64,000 nt of DNA from NCBI GenBank assembly GCA_934667275.1, contig CAKULK010000002.1, positions 235,576-299,575 on the forward strand. Reading direction: 5' to 3'. Position numbers and translations under genes: made by a program. Below the pieces are notes generated by a model, which searched no databases, was not told where the DNA came from, and saw nothing but the letters and a program-made list of their open reading frames with translations. Origin of the DNA: an uncultured Bacteroidales bacterium. GTDB lineage: Bacteria; Bacteroidota; Bacteroidia; Bacteroidales; Paludibacteraceae. Positions 33,737-41,613 of this stretch are shown here, one piece after another (within the stretch, counting starts at the first letter, position 1; each line of letters begins with the position of its first letter).

Positions 33737-35338
33737 TCAGTCACCGATTTGCTCTGCAACACATGCATGTAGGAGATGCTGACGCAAGTCGAGAGAAGAT
33801 ATGCCCAATTTTTGGGCGATACGATTTTTATATGTCCGGATGCCGCTTGGGGCGCGACATCTGAAATCGGCTATTTGGGAGAGAGACATATTTGGGTAGA
33901 GCACATAGTAAATACAAAAAGAGATTTCATTTTCAGATAGTGTGGTTTTTTGCAGACAACAACAAAGGTTGAGTAGAGTAGGGCAGACGGCTTGCTTTAA
34001 CGCGGTATAGTCCTTCCACGACTTTTCGGGAACTGGGTAACGGGAACGCAGCGAGTCAAGGCCCCGTTGCAGTTCCGTCTCTTTGCTCACCACTCGTGCT
34101 TTGTGCTTTTCCGTTTCACGGATTTGCAAGTTGAGCAGTTGCTGCGTCTTATGCAGTTGCTCCTCGGTTTGGGCTTGTTGTTGCTTCGCCTGTTGTACTT
34201 GCGAGGTTAGCATTCTTTGGGTTTCTTGCCATTGCTCTTGTTGGCGCGTGTTTGCAACCTTTTTCCGATGACGGTAGCAAACGAAAGTACATACAACAAT
34301 GACACAGAACATTATCAAGACACCTATCGTGATTTGCCAGGTAAGGAACGGGTGCGGCGATTCGACATATTGCTTCAACAGCATAGTGGCGGCAGTGTAT
34401 TGCTCGTTGTTGTCGCGTACGGTACGGCTGTCGTCTTCCCGCAGGTGGAGATATTGTGCCAATCGCTCCGCATTGTCTTCTTTGCGAGCCTGCTCAATCA
34501 GGTTGTAGTAGGCATTTGAGCGAAAATTAGGATTGGAGGAGCGGGCAACAATGTATTCCGCATAAGGCAGTGCTGCATCCGGTTGATTCAACCGAGTATA
34601 AGTGCGTACTATCTGAAGATAGTTGAAACAAAGATTCTCAACTCCTATATTATAAGGTGTCCCTTTCAAGAAACAGACCAATGCAGAATCGAACTGCTGT
34701 TGCTTGTAGAAATAGATGCCTCTTGTTTCCCACAGGCGTGCCGTAAAGGCGGAGTCTAACCGGTAGGTTGCTGCGTAATGCCACAGACTATCCGCTTCTT
34801 GGAAGTGCTGCAGATTCTGCAACCGCCTACATTGGTTGAGCAGACTCTGAGCATAATACCAATCATTCCCGCTTTCAAGGAAAGCCTGCGAAGAATGACG
34901 ATAGAAGACAAGTGAAAGGCTGTCGTTACATTGTTGCGCACAAATGAACCCCATACAAGCATTCACCCGTCCACGAAGAATGGGGCTATCAGGATTCAGA
35001 CGGTCGCAGGCGATATAGCATTCGGCAGCCTCGGAGATATGGTGATATCCATTCTCTAAATTACGCCCAAGATAATAGTAGGCTTTGGCGAGGGTATTGC
35101 GCCGGAAGTGCCTGCCTATGGGTACATCCAATGTGCGGATAGCGGTACGTAGGGCTGTGGTATCTGTATATAACCGATGTGCGGTGTCCATACTATCTGC
35201 AATGGAGACAATGCACTCCGCCTCTCGCATTTGTGAGGGCGAAGAGCAGGATACACATACCATTTGCACTGCAAACAATGCCGGAAACAAGTGATTTGCA
35301 AGGGATAGATGCTGTTGCATGATTTTATCAATAGTCAT
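33737..35338 (-). CDS. TPR sensor protein with membrane segment and LuxR-like HTH
   Basis: 533 residues. An N-terminal lipoprotein-like signal (FALFAVQMVCVSC region, residues about 17-31) is followed by TPR-type helical repeats (about 80-320). One membrane helix (about 337-360, TIGVLIMFCVIVVCTFVCY), a coiled coil (365-440) and a C-terminal HTH follow (LSENEISFCIYYVLYPNMSL, IAQKLGIS). This layout is common among Bacteroidota one-component membrane regulators. ATG 35338 overlaps the DUF4857 stop by 11 bp; ATG 35320 is the alternative. It lies just upstream of the DUF3244-C10 operon and is a candidate regulator of it. Confidence 0.78.
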   Translation of the reverse strand: MTIDKIMQQHLSLANHLFPALFAVQMVCVSCSSPSQMREAECIVSIADSMDTAHRLYTDTTALRTAIRTLDVPIGRHFRRNTLAKAYYYLGRNLENGYHHISEAAECYIACDRLNPDSPILRGRVNACMGFICAQQCNDSLSLVFYRHSSQAFLESGNDWYYAQSLLNQCRRLQNLQHFQEADSLWHYAATYRLDSAFTARLWETRGIYFYKQQQFDSALVCFLKGTPYNIGVENLCFNYLQIVRTYTRLNQPDAALPYAEYIVARSSNPNFRSNAYYNLIEQARKEDNAERLAQYLHLREDDSRTVRDNNEQYTAATMLLKQYVESPHPFLTWQITIGVLIMFCVIVVCTFVCYRHRKKVANTRQQEQWQETQRMLTSQVQQAKQQQAQTEEQLHKTQQLLNLQIRETEKHKARVVSKETELQRGLDSLRSRYPVPEKSWKDYTALKQAVCPTLLNLCCCLQKTTLSENEISFCIYYVLYPNMSLSQIADFRCRAPSGIRTYKNRIAQKLGISSLDLRQHLLHACVAEQIGD

Positions 35339-36395
35339 TCACACGGGGAAAGATGGTGGGAGACTGCCATGAGGTCAGCGACACGCGGATGGGAAGAATA
35401 TACCGCTCTGCTTTCTTCCAACCCGTGGGATCGGGGTCGGGTATGACGAGTTCGCGGATAAGCGAATAGTCTTTGGCATCCAACGCATAGTAGCGCGTGT
35501 CGGTGGCTGTGAACAGACGCACCGTCCAATCGTGCATATTACCCATCATCAGTATCTGCATCTGTTGCGGGTCATAAGCGGGTATGCCGAGTTGCTGCAA
35601 CTTGAGTGTGCGGCGGTTGACCACGTACATACGGTATTGGTCATCCACCACAAAGCCGAGATTGCGCATGTTATCGAACTCGGTAGTGAAAAGTGTGATG
35701 AGGTGTACATCGTCGGGCAGGGGGATATTGCGCACAATGGGGCTGCCTTTTGCCATACGGAGGTTGAACAGTTTGCCCTCGCTATCGGTGAGAAGATAGC
35801 CGTTGTCGTACTGCTTGCGTGTGGACGGATTGCCCCACACGAGATTGGCAGGGAAGACGAAACCATGCGCTTTCAGCACCGATGTGAACATCTCCGACTT
35901 GTCTTTGTTCATCTTGTTCGTCTCAGCAGTAACAAACTCTATCCCCTTATCCGTTAGGCGGAAAACGTCTTCGGGCAGTTGCAGGTCCACACGCCCAGAC
36001 TCCGAGTCGAGGAGTTCGTAGAGCGGTACACGGGGTTTGTTAAGTTGGGCGGGACTGGTCTTGAACGTGAACTGCTCGCGACGAAGCACCTTGGTGTCCA
36101 TCGGTTCGCCGAAAAGCGTATCGGGCAGGCGACCTTCGGACAGCAGTTGGCGATAGAAGAAATAGGGCAGGAGCGAGTCGGTTTGTGCCTGTGTGTAGCG
36201 GTTGCCCTGCATATCCACAAAGTCGCCGTTGCTGCGGGTGATGAAATCGTCAAGTAGAGGGCTGTAATAGATGAACGACTCGCCTTTTTCCACCGGAGTG
36301 AGCATGGCGTACAGCCATGGCAGAATCCACATAAGCAAACCCGCTGCTACGATGATGACGAAGGCTTTGTATATTTTTATTCCGTTGATTTTCAT
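35328..36395 (-). CDS. DUF4857-type membrane protein of ABC operon
   Basis: 355 residues with one N-terminal membrane helix (residues about 11-32, FVIIVAAGLLMWILPWLYAM). A large extracytoplasmic domain follows in which beta-strand repeats (RMYVVNRRTLKLQQLGI, YYALDAKDYSLIRELVI) suggest a small propeller. It matches my recollection of DUF4857 proteins, which in Bacteroidales are encoded beside an ABC-2-type ATPase and permease, as here. The substrate is unknown. It starts 18 bp after the permease gene and overlaps the regulator gene. Confidence 0.72.
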   Translation of the reverse strand: MKINGIKIYKAFVIIVAAGLLMWILPWLYAMLTPVEKGESFIYYSPLLDDFITRSNGDFVDMQGNRYTQAQTDSLLPYFFYRQLLSEGRLPDTLFGEPMDTKVLRREQFTFKTSPAQLNKPRVPLYELLDSESGRVDLQLPEDVFRLTDKGIEFVTAETNKMNKDKSEMFTSVLKAHGFVFPANLVWGNPSTRKQYDNGYLLTDSEGKLFNLRMAKGSPIVRNIPLPDDVHLITLFTTEFDNMRNLGFVVDDQYRMYVVNRRTLKLQQLGIPAYDPQQMQILMMGNMHDWTVRLFTATDTRYYALDAKDYSLIRELVIPDPDPTGWKKAERYILPIRVSLTSWQSPTIFPRVNDY

Positions 36396-36413
36396 ACGTT
36401 TGCTATTTAATGT

Positions 36414-37085
36414 TTATAATCCGAGTCCTTGTTTGAAGCGGTCGATACTGAGCATCGGCAGCGCGCTGCACAGGATAATGAACACCACCATTATAGGCAG
36501 AAAAGCATTGTAGGCTTCGGGCATGGGGCTCATGTAGAAGCCACGCAGGCAGGCTGCGGCGAAGAGCAGTTCGGGTATGCGCATCTTCCACGTGGGTTCG
36601 AGCGCAATCCATACTGTGAAGAAATATGCCAATACTCCCGCAAGGTACCAGACTAATGCAGTCAGGAAGATGTGCCGGAGTATCTCGATGGGCAACCACC
36701 GGCACATTACGACAAGACAGGTGCCGAGATTGAGTACCGCCAACCCGACCATAACCACCGCCCCGTAGAGCACCATAGTGCCGATACTCTTCCAATTGTC
36801 CACGGGCAGGTGGAGCGTCAGTTTGATACGCTTCTGTGCCATCTCGGGCAATACCTGCGTCACGCCCAGAAGGATGCCGATGACGAGCGGCACAAAACGC
36901 AATAGTTCGATGAGCAACGTGTCGCGATTGAGGAGGGTATCCCACACCGCCATCATACCGTGCGAAGCGATGACGCGACTGATATTCAGCAATATATAGG
37001 CGCATAGCCCCATTGTAGCCACCATGGAAAGGATAACTGCCATACGGGTCTTGAGCCACTCTTTGAAAAATAAACTCTTTATCAT
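36414..37085 (-). CDS. ABC-2-type permease-like membrane protein
   Basis: 223 residues with six predicted membrane helices (first about 15-38, VILSMVATMGLCAYILLNIS). It lacks the extracellular domain of export permeases, as in ABC-2 subfamilies. It begins MIKSLFFKEWLKTR, a common opening for ABC-2 permeases. It is encoded 46 bp after the ATPase gene; the spacer (37086-37131) holds two copies of ATGTACGATTTA. It probably forms the channel part of a transporter with the ATPase and the DUF4857 protein. The substrate is unknown. Confidence 0.75.
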   Translation of the reverse strand: MIKSLFFKEWLKTRMAVILSMVATMGLCAYILLNISRVIASHGMMAVWDTLLNRDTLLIELLRFVPLVIGILLGVTQVLPEMAQKRIKLTLHLPVDNWKSIGTMVLYGAVVMVGLAVLNLGTCLVVMCRWLPIEILRHIFLTALVWYLAGVLAYFFTVWIALEPTWKMRIPELLFAAACLRGFYMSPMPEAYNAFLPIMVVFIILCSALPMLSIDRFKQGLGL

Positions 37086-37131
37086 ATCATGTACGATTTA
37101 ATTATTTACGATGTACGATTTATGGGGTTAG

Positions 37132-37848
37132 TTAGTATTTACCGGTCATCTCGATGAAGGTGTCTTCGAGTGTCATGGCGGGCGTAATCAGTTCACTGAC
37201 AGGACACTGGCGCAGTATTTTGCCATAGTCCATAATAATGCAGTCGTCCACCAGACGTTCGAGGTCTTGAATGATATGCGAGGTGAGGAATACCGTTTTG
37301 CCCTTTGACTTACAGTAGTCGCGCAGGTACTCCACAAACAACCGGCGGTACCCCGGGTCGAGCCCCAACGAGAAGTCGTCCAAGATGAGCAGTTCCGGGT
37401 CCTGAGCCATCAACAAGCCGAGTGCCACTTGGGAGCGTTGTCCGTTGGACATCTGGCTAAGATGTTGGTACTCACGTACGTGCAGCAGTTGCATCAGGTC
37501 GTAGTAGGCGTCCTTGTTCCACTTAGGATAGAATGGTGCATAGAAACGTTCTATCTGCCGAATGGTCATAAACGGGTACTGCACATGTCCCTCCAATAGC
37601 AGTCCGATGCGCTGACGCACATGGGCAGGCATTGTGCGTGTGTCGTAGCCGAGCAGACGGCACGAGCCTTCGCACGGGCGGATGAAACCTGACAGGATAT
37701 TGATGGTGGTGGTTTTGCCCGTGCCATTCTTGCCGAGCAGTCCGAGAATACGTCCACGTGGCACAGAGAATGACAAGTCTTTGTATATCAGTCGCTTGCC
37801 ATAGTAGTGTGTGACGTGGTCGTACTCAATCATGATGTTGTTATCCAT
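37132..37848 (-). CDS. ABC transporter ATP-binding protein
   Basis: 238 residues from ATG 37848. Walker A is GKNGTGKT (39-46), the signature is MSNGQRSQ (133-140, canonical SGGQ) and Walker B is LLILDDFSLGLD (154-165). The catalytic Glu after the Walker B Asp is Asp158 here and the signature has Asn for the first Gly, so hydrolysis may be slow or atypical. An ATG at 37884 abutting the tcdA stop would add 12 residues. It pairs with the permease and DUF4857 genes downstream. Confidence 0.9.
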   Translation of the reverse strand: MDNNIMIEYDHVTHYYGKRLIYKDLSFSVPRGRILGLLGKNGTGKTTTINILSGFIRPCEGSCRLLGYDTRTMPAHVRQRIGLLLEGHVQYPFMTIRQIERFYAPFYPKWNKDAYYDLMQLLHVREYQHLSQMSNGQRSQVALGLLMAQDPELLILDDFSLGLDPGYRRLFVEYLRDYCKSKGKTVFLTSHIIQDLERLVDDCIIMDYGKILRQCPVSELITPAMTLEDTFIEMTGKY

Positions 37849-37884
37849 AGTGATATATTGTTTTGATTTGTTGCGTAGTTGCAT

Positions 37885-38742
37885 TCATTTTTTCTTGTAG
37901 AGGTCTTGTATGACGAGTGCCGCAAGCGTGAAACCGAAAATGGCCGTGATATGCGCTACCGTGCCATTGATTTGGGCTTTGCTTGTGCACCATTCGTGGT
38001 TGACAAGGTCGGTGCGTCCCAGTTCAGACACAGAGCCTGCGGCTTCCGCCTGTTGTGCGGCTTGCAGTTGCGTCTCTGTGACTTTGGGACACATGCAATG
38101 TGCGGTGCCACAGGATTGGTTGACGCCTTGGTTGGGCAGCAGTTCGTCGCTGTAAACACAGCGGAACTTGCGGGCAGGGAATTGCTTGTCGCGCTTGAAA
38201 CGCTGGCGTAGTGCGCGAGCCAACGGGTCGCCGGTTACGTCCCAGAACTCTGCCACATGAATGCGCGTAGGGTCCATCTTGAGGGCTGCCCCCATAGAGG
38301 ATACAAGGGTAACTCCTTTGAGACGCGTGGCCGTGAGAATGAGGTCGGCTTTGTCTTTGAGCGAGTCGATGGCATCCACCACGAAATCATACTGTTCGAG
38401 GTGGTAGTCGTCCCGCGTCTCTGCCGAATAGATGCCCTGTATGGCGGTGATGTCGGCGTTGGGGTTGATAGTGAGGAGCCGCTCGCGCAGCACATCTGTC
38501 TTGACGCGTCCGATGGTTTGTGTGGTCGCCATCAGTTGGCGATTGACATTGGTGATGCAGATGCGGTCGGAATCCACAATAGTGAGGTGCATGATGCCTG
38601 AGCGCACGAGCGATTCGGCGCACCAAGAGCCTACGCCTCCCACGCCGAAGATGATGACACGTGCTTCACCAATACGCGCCATGGCATCGGCACCCATCAG
38701 CAGTTCGCTGCGGCGAAGGATAGCCTTTTCGATATGTCCCAT
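37885..38742 (-). CDS. tcdA: tRNA threonylcarbamoyladenosine dehydratase (ThiF/E1-like)
   Basis: 285 residues. The enzyme uses ATP to cyclise t6A37 in tRNA to ct6A. The nucleotide-binding GVGGVGSWCAESLVRSG, the NVNRQL motif and the DAIDSLKDKADL segment match TcdA/CsdL. A C-terminal hydrophobic helix (AHITAIFGFTLAALVIQDL) is typical of the family. ATG 38742 is chosen; the frame extends upstream only to a TTG. It is 10 bp behind the thioesterase gene. Confidence 0.9.
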   Translation of the reverse strand: MGHIEKAILRRSELLMGADAMARIGEARVIIFGVGGVGSWCAESLVRSGIMHLTIVDSDRICITNVNRQLMATTQTIGRVKTDVLRERLLTINPNADITAIQGIYSAETRDDYHLEQYDFVVDAIDSLKDKADLILTATRLKGVTLVSSMGAALKMDPTRIHVAEFWDVTGDPLARALRQRFKRDKQFPARKFRCVYSDELLPNQGVNQSCGTAHCMCPKVTETQLQAAQQAEAAGSVSELGRTDLVNHEWCTSKAQINGTVAHITAIFGFTLAALVIQDLYKKK

Positions 38743-38752
38743 AGTGCGCGGT

Positions 38753-39130
38753 TTAGTGCTGCTCAAACTGAGCGAGGAACTTCTCGCGGTTTACAATGAA
38801 ACGGAGATGCTCACCTTCTCCAATGATCGTGTCGCCCTGAAACGCCGACACGTGGAAGAACAATTTCTTACCATCGACTTTTGTCAGCAGGGCTTTCGCC
38901 GTGACGGTTTGCCCGATGGCTGACGGTTTGAGATGGCTCACGTTGATGTGCCCGCCCACGGTGGTCGCCCCCTCAGGGAGGGCATCGCGAACCGCCGACA
39001 TTGCGGCGTTCTCCATAAGTGCGACCATTGCGGGTGTTGCCAAAACGGGCATATCTCCCGAGCCCATGGTGACGGCGGTGTTGTGTTCGTTGACGGTGAG
39101 TGTGGCGGTGTGCTGTAATCCTGTTTCCAT
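38753..39130 (-). CDS. Hotdog-fold thioesterase, FlK-like
   Basis: 125 residues from ATG 39130. A single hotdog domain carries TPAMVALMENAAM (helix with Glu) and VGGHINVSHLKPSAIGQ (catalytic His region), as in fluoroacetyl-CoA-type thioesterases. It presumably hydrolyses an acyl-CoA; the natural substrate is not evident. The upstream sequence encodes tRNA-Leu on the same strand, separated by a strong terminator (39172-39202), so this gene needs its own promoter, which I could not identify. Confidence 0.82.
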   Translation of the reverse strand: METGLQHTATLTVNEHNTAVTMGSGDMPVLATPAMVALMENAAMSAVRDALPEGATTVGGHINVSHLKPSAIGQTVTAKALLTKVDGKKLFFHVSAFQGDTIIGEGEHLRFIVNREKFLAQFEQH

Positions 39131-39171
39131 AATTTGTATGTTTGAAGAATGGTTAATCTCCCTATAAACCA

Positions 39172-39202
39172 CAAAGAAGAAGGTGCTGCACCTTCTTCTT
39201 TG
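39172..39202 (-). terminator. Terminator after tRNA-Leu
   Basis: CAAAGAAGAAGGTG (39172-39185) and CACCTTCTTCTTTG (39189-39202) form a perfect 14-bp stem with a 3-nt loop, just past the tRNA 3' end. Confidence 0.8.
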
Positions 39203-39210
39203 CCCTTTAG

Positions 39211-39296
39211 TACCGCGAGTGGGACTTGAACCCACACAGCCATTTCTGGCCAAAGGATTTTAAGTCCTTCGTGTCTACCGATTCCACCATCGCGGC
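39211..39296 (-). tRNA. tRNA-Leu (anticodon TAA)
   Basis: An 86-nt class II tRNA. The acceptor pairs GCCGCGA with TCGCGGT. The anticodon stem AAGGA/TCCTT encloses CTTAAAA, giving TAA. A long variable arm (TGGCCAGAAATGGCT) and a T-arm with TTCAAGT are present. The discriminator is A and no CCA is encoded. Confidence 0.95.
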
Positions 39297-39309
39297 GCAA
39301 AATCGGCGG

Positions 39310-39341
39310 CAAAGGTACTACTTTTTCGGAAAATATACAAG
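39310..39341 (-). promoter_or_regulatory. Promoter for tRNA-Leu
   Basis: On the minus strand TACCTTTG (39310-39317) and CTTG (39338-39341) have a 20-bp spacer. Confidence 0.7.
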
Positions 39342-39377
39342 GAATATGTGTCTTTTTTGGATAAATCTTCGTTTTTG

Positions 39378-39409
39378 TTTGCATATATCGAAAATAAGCA
39401 GTACCTTTG
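39378..39409 (+). promoter_or_regulatory. Promoter for tRNA-Cys
   Basis: TTTG 39378-39381 and TACCTTTG 39402-39409 have a 20-bp spacer. It is divergent from the tRNA-Leu promoter, with the two -33 elements 36 bp apart. Confidence 0.75.
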
Positions 39410-39438
39410 CGCCGCATTTCAGCACAAGAGTGCATTAA

Positions 39439-39509
39439 GGTACCTTGCCCGAGTGGTTAGGGACCGGTCTGCAAAACCGGGGACAGCGGTTCGAATCTGC
39501 TAGGTACCT
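39439..39509 (+). tRNA. tRNA-Cys (anticodon GCA)
   Basis: 71 nt. The acceptor pairs GGTACCT with AGGTACC and the discriminator is T, as usual for tRNA-Cys. The anticodon arm CCGGT-CTGCAAA-ACCGG gives GCA. The T-loop is TTCGAAT. No CCA is encoded. Confidence 0.95.
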
Positions 39510-39514
39510 CTCAG

Positions 39515-39538
39515 AGAGCCGCCCAATGAGGCGGCTCT
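39515..39538 (+). terminator. Terminator after tRNA-Cys
   Basis: AGAGCCGCC (39515-39523) and GGCGGCTCT (39530-39538) form a 9-bp stem with a 6-nt loop, followed by TGTTGTC. Confidence 0.75.
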
Positions 39539-39627
39539 TGTTGTCGGATACAGCAGGTGCGTCCGATTGGAGCAGGAATGCGAGAAAAATGGTACAGGTT
39601 GCCGATGCGGCGTGAATGTGAACGGTT

Positions 39628-41064
39628 ATGCAACAGGAGATAGAGGATATTACCAGACAAGAGTATAAGTACGGTTTCACCACCAAGGTGGAAACGGACG
39701 TGATAGAGCGCGGGCTGAATGAGGACGTCATCCGGCTGATTTCCGCCAAGAAACACGAACCCGAATGGCTGCTGCAGTTCCGCCTGAAGGCATACCGCAA
39801 GTGGCTGACCATGAAGGTGCCGACATGGGCACACCTGCGCATACCTGACATTGACTTTCAGGCTATCTCATACTACGCAGCCCCCAAGGCAAACGACGGC
39901 ACCAAGTCGGAGAACAATATCGACCCCGAAGTGATGAAGACGTTTGACAAGTTGGGCATCCCATTGGAAGAACGTGCCGCATTAGCGGGAAACATGGCGG
40001 TGGATGCCGTGATGGACTCGGTATCGGTAAAGACCACCTTCCGCGAGACCCTTGCCAAACAGGGGATAATCTTCTGCTCTATCTCGGAAGCCGTACAGCA
40101 ATATCCCGAACTGGTGCAGAAATATCTGGGGTCGGTGGTGCCATACAGTGACAATTTCTATGCCGCACTCAACTCGGCGGTATTCTCGGACGGTTCGTTT
40201 GTTTACATACCCAAGGGCGTACGCTGTCCGATGGAACTCAGCACCTATTTTCGAATCAACGCGGGCAACACGGGGCAGTTTGAGCGCACGTTGCTGATTG
40301 CCGACGAGGGGGCATATCTGAGTTACCTTGAGGGATGCACCGCCCCTATGCGCGACGAGAACCAGTTGCACGCCGCGATTGTGGAAATCATTGTACACAA
40401 GGACGGTGAGGTGAAGTACTCCACCGTGCAGAACTGGTATCCGGGTGACAAAGAGGGACGCGGCGGTATCTACAACTTCGTGACGAAACGCGGCATCACT
40501 TACGAGAACGCCCGCCTCAGTTGGACGCAAGTGGAGACAGGTTCCGCCATTACGTGGAAATATCCGAGTTGTATCCTCAAGGGCGACAATTCAAGTGCCG
40601 AGTTCTACTCTGTGGCAGTGACGAACAACTACCAGCAGGCGGACACGGGCACGAAAATGATACACCTCGGCAAGAACACGCGCTCGCGTATCATCAGCAA
40701 GGGTATCTCGGCGGGACGCAGTCAGAACGCCTATCGCGGGCTTGTGCGCATGGCTCCGAATGCTGAGGACGCGCGCAACTACAGCCAGTGCGACAGTCTG
40801 CTGCTGGGTGACAAATGCGGGGCGCACACGTTTCCCGTGATGCAGATACAGAACCCTACAGCCACCGTGGAGCATGAGGCAACCACCAGTAAGATTAACG
40901 AGGACCAACTCTTCTACTGTCAGCAACGCGGTATCGGGGTTGAGGATGCGGTAGGCTTGATTGTCAACGGCTATGCCAAAGAGGTGATGGACAAACTGCC
41001 TATGGAGTTCGCTGTGGAAGCCCAGAAGTTGCTGCAGGTTAGTTTGGAAGGCTCGATAGGGTAG
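39628..41064 (+). CDS. sufB: Fe-S cluster assembly protein SufB
   Basis: A 478-residue scaffold subunit of the SufBCD complex. The N-terminal [20 protein letters not shown] and the core [16 protein letters not shown] with the SufB beta-helix region ([20 protein letters not shown]) are diagnostic. It is full length. Normally sufC and sufD follow directly; here a terminator at 41113 and a tRNA gene follow instead, so the partners must be elsewhere. No consensus promoter was found in the 89-bp gap after the tRNA-Cys terminator. Confidence 0.95.
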   Translation: MQQEIEDITRQEYKYGFTTKVETDVIERGLNEDVIRLISAKKHEPEWLLQFRLKAYRKWLTMKVPTWAHLRIPDIDFQAISYYAAPKANDGTKSENNIDPEVMKTFDKLGIPLEERAALAGNMAVDAVMDSVSVKTTFRETLAKQGIIFCSISEAVQQYPELVQKYLGSVVPYSDNFYAALNSAVFSDGSFVYIPKGVRCPMELSTYFRINAGNTGQFERTLLIADEGAYLSYLEGCTAPMRDENQLHAAIVEIIVHKDGEVKYSTVQNWYPGDKEGRGGIYNFVTKRGITYENARLSWTQVETGSAITWKYPSCILKGDNSSAEFYSVAVTNNYQQADTGTKMIHLGKNTRSRIISKGISAGRSQNAYRGLVRMAPNAEDARNYSQCDSLLLGDKCGAHTFPVMQIQNPTATVEHEATTSKINEDQLFYCQQRGIGVEDAVGLIVNGYAKEVMDKLPMEFAVEAQKLLQVSLEGSIG

Positions 41065-41112
41065 GGACGAAAGGCGTGAAAGCCTGTTTTTGAGATTTGA
41101 TTTGTGACAAGG

Positions 41113-41134
41113 AAGTGTGCTGAGAGGCACACTT
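41113..41134 (+). terminator. Terminator after sufB
   Basis: AAGTGTGC (41113-41120) and GCACACTT (41127-41134) form an 8-bp stem with a 6-nt loop, followed by TTTTG. Confidence 0.8.
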
Positions 41135-41189
41135 TTTTGTTTGCAGAGTGTATGTGTGCTCTTTGTAAGCCTGCGGCAAGGTCGCTATT

Positions 41190-41222
41190 ATCAACCGTAT
41201 ATCAACCGTATATCAACCGTGT
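41190..41222. repeat. Three tandem 11-bp units
   Basis: ATCAACCGTAT at 41190-41200 and 41201-41211, then ATCAACCGTGT at 41212-41222. It lies between the sufB terminator and the tRNA-fMet terminator. Confidence 0.8.
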
Positions 41223-41270
41223 TTAACAGCGGAAAAGGGGAGGATTGCGGATGAGGGGATACAAACAAAA

Positions 41271-41296
41271 AGAGGTCGCCTGATTAGGCGACCTCT
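41271..41296 (-). terminator. Terminator after tRNA-fMet
   Basis: AGAGGTCGCCT (41271-41281) and AGGCGACCTCT (41286-41296) form a perfect 11-bp stem with a GATT loop. On the minus strand it is followed by TTTTTGTTTG. Confidence 0.85.
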
Positions 41297-41302
41297 TCGG
41301 TT

Positions 41303-41377
41303 TGGTTGCGGAGGATGGGATCGAACCACCGGCCTTCAGGTTATGAGCCTGACGAGCTACCACTGCTCTACTCCGCG
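41303..41377 (-). tRNA. Initiator tRNA-fMet (anticodon CAT)
   Basis: 75 nt including an encoded CCA (41303-41305). The acceptor CGCGGAG/CTCCGCA has the C1-A72 mismatch that marks initiators. The anticodon arm is TCAGG-CTCATAA-CCTGA, so only two of the three usual G-C pairs next to the loop are present; the third is A-T. It is the only tRNA in the window with a genome-encoded CCA. Confidence 0.9.
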
Positions 41378-41426
41378 ATATATCATTTGGCGCAGCAGTT
41401 GATACTGCTTCAACCGAAATGCGCTG

Positions 41427-41458
41427 CAAAGGTACTGCTTATTTTCGACATGTGCAAA
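41427..41458 (-). promoter_or_regulatory. Promoter for tRNA-fMet
   Basis: On the minus strand TACCTTTG (41427-41434) and TTTG (41455-41458) have a 20-bp spacer. Confidence 0.75.
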
Positions 41459-41494
41459 TTATTCTTTGATTTTTTGTGAAAAAAGCGGTTTTTT

Positions 41495-41526
41495 CTTGCA
41501 TAAGTGTAATAAATATAGTAATTTTG
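41495..41526 (+). promoter_or_regulatory. Promoter for secDF
   Basis: CTTG 41495-41498 and TAATTTTG 41519-41526 have a 20-bp spacer. The leader to the secDF ATG is about 80 nt. Confidence 0.75.
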
Positions 41527-41613
41527 CACGCTAATCTGTGCGGTATGCCCTTTTGTGTGGCCGGTGCGCAGTTGTGTAGAGAATAAATTAATAACAAAAT
41601 AAACCAACTAATT

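Noticed and set aside
37086..37131. Two ATGTACGATTTA copies as an operator for the ABC operon
   Set aside because: They lie between ATPase and permease genes in mid-operon, with no promoter elements; similar AT-rich words are common simple repeats in this phylum.
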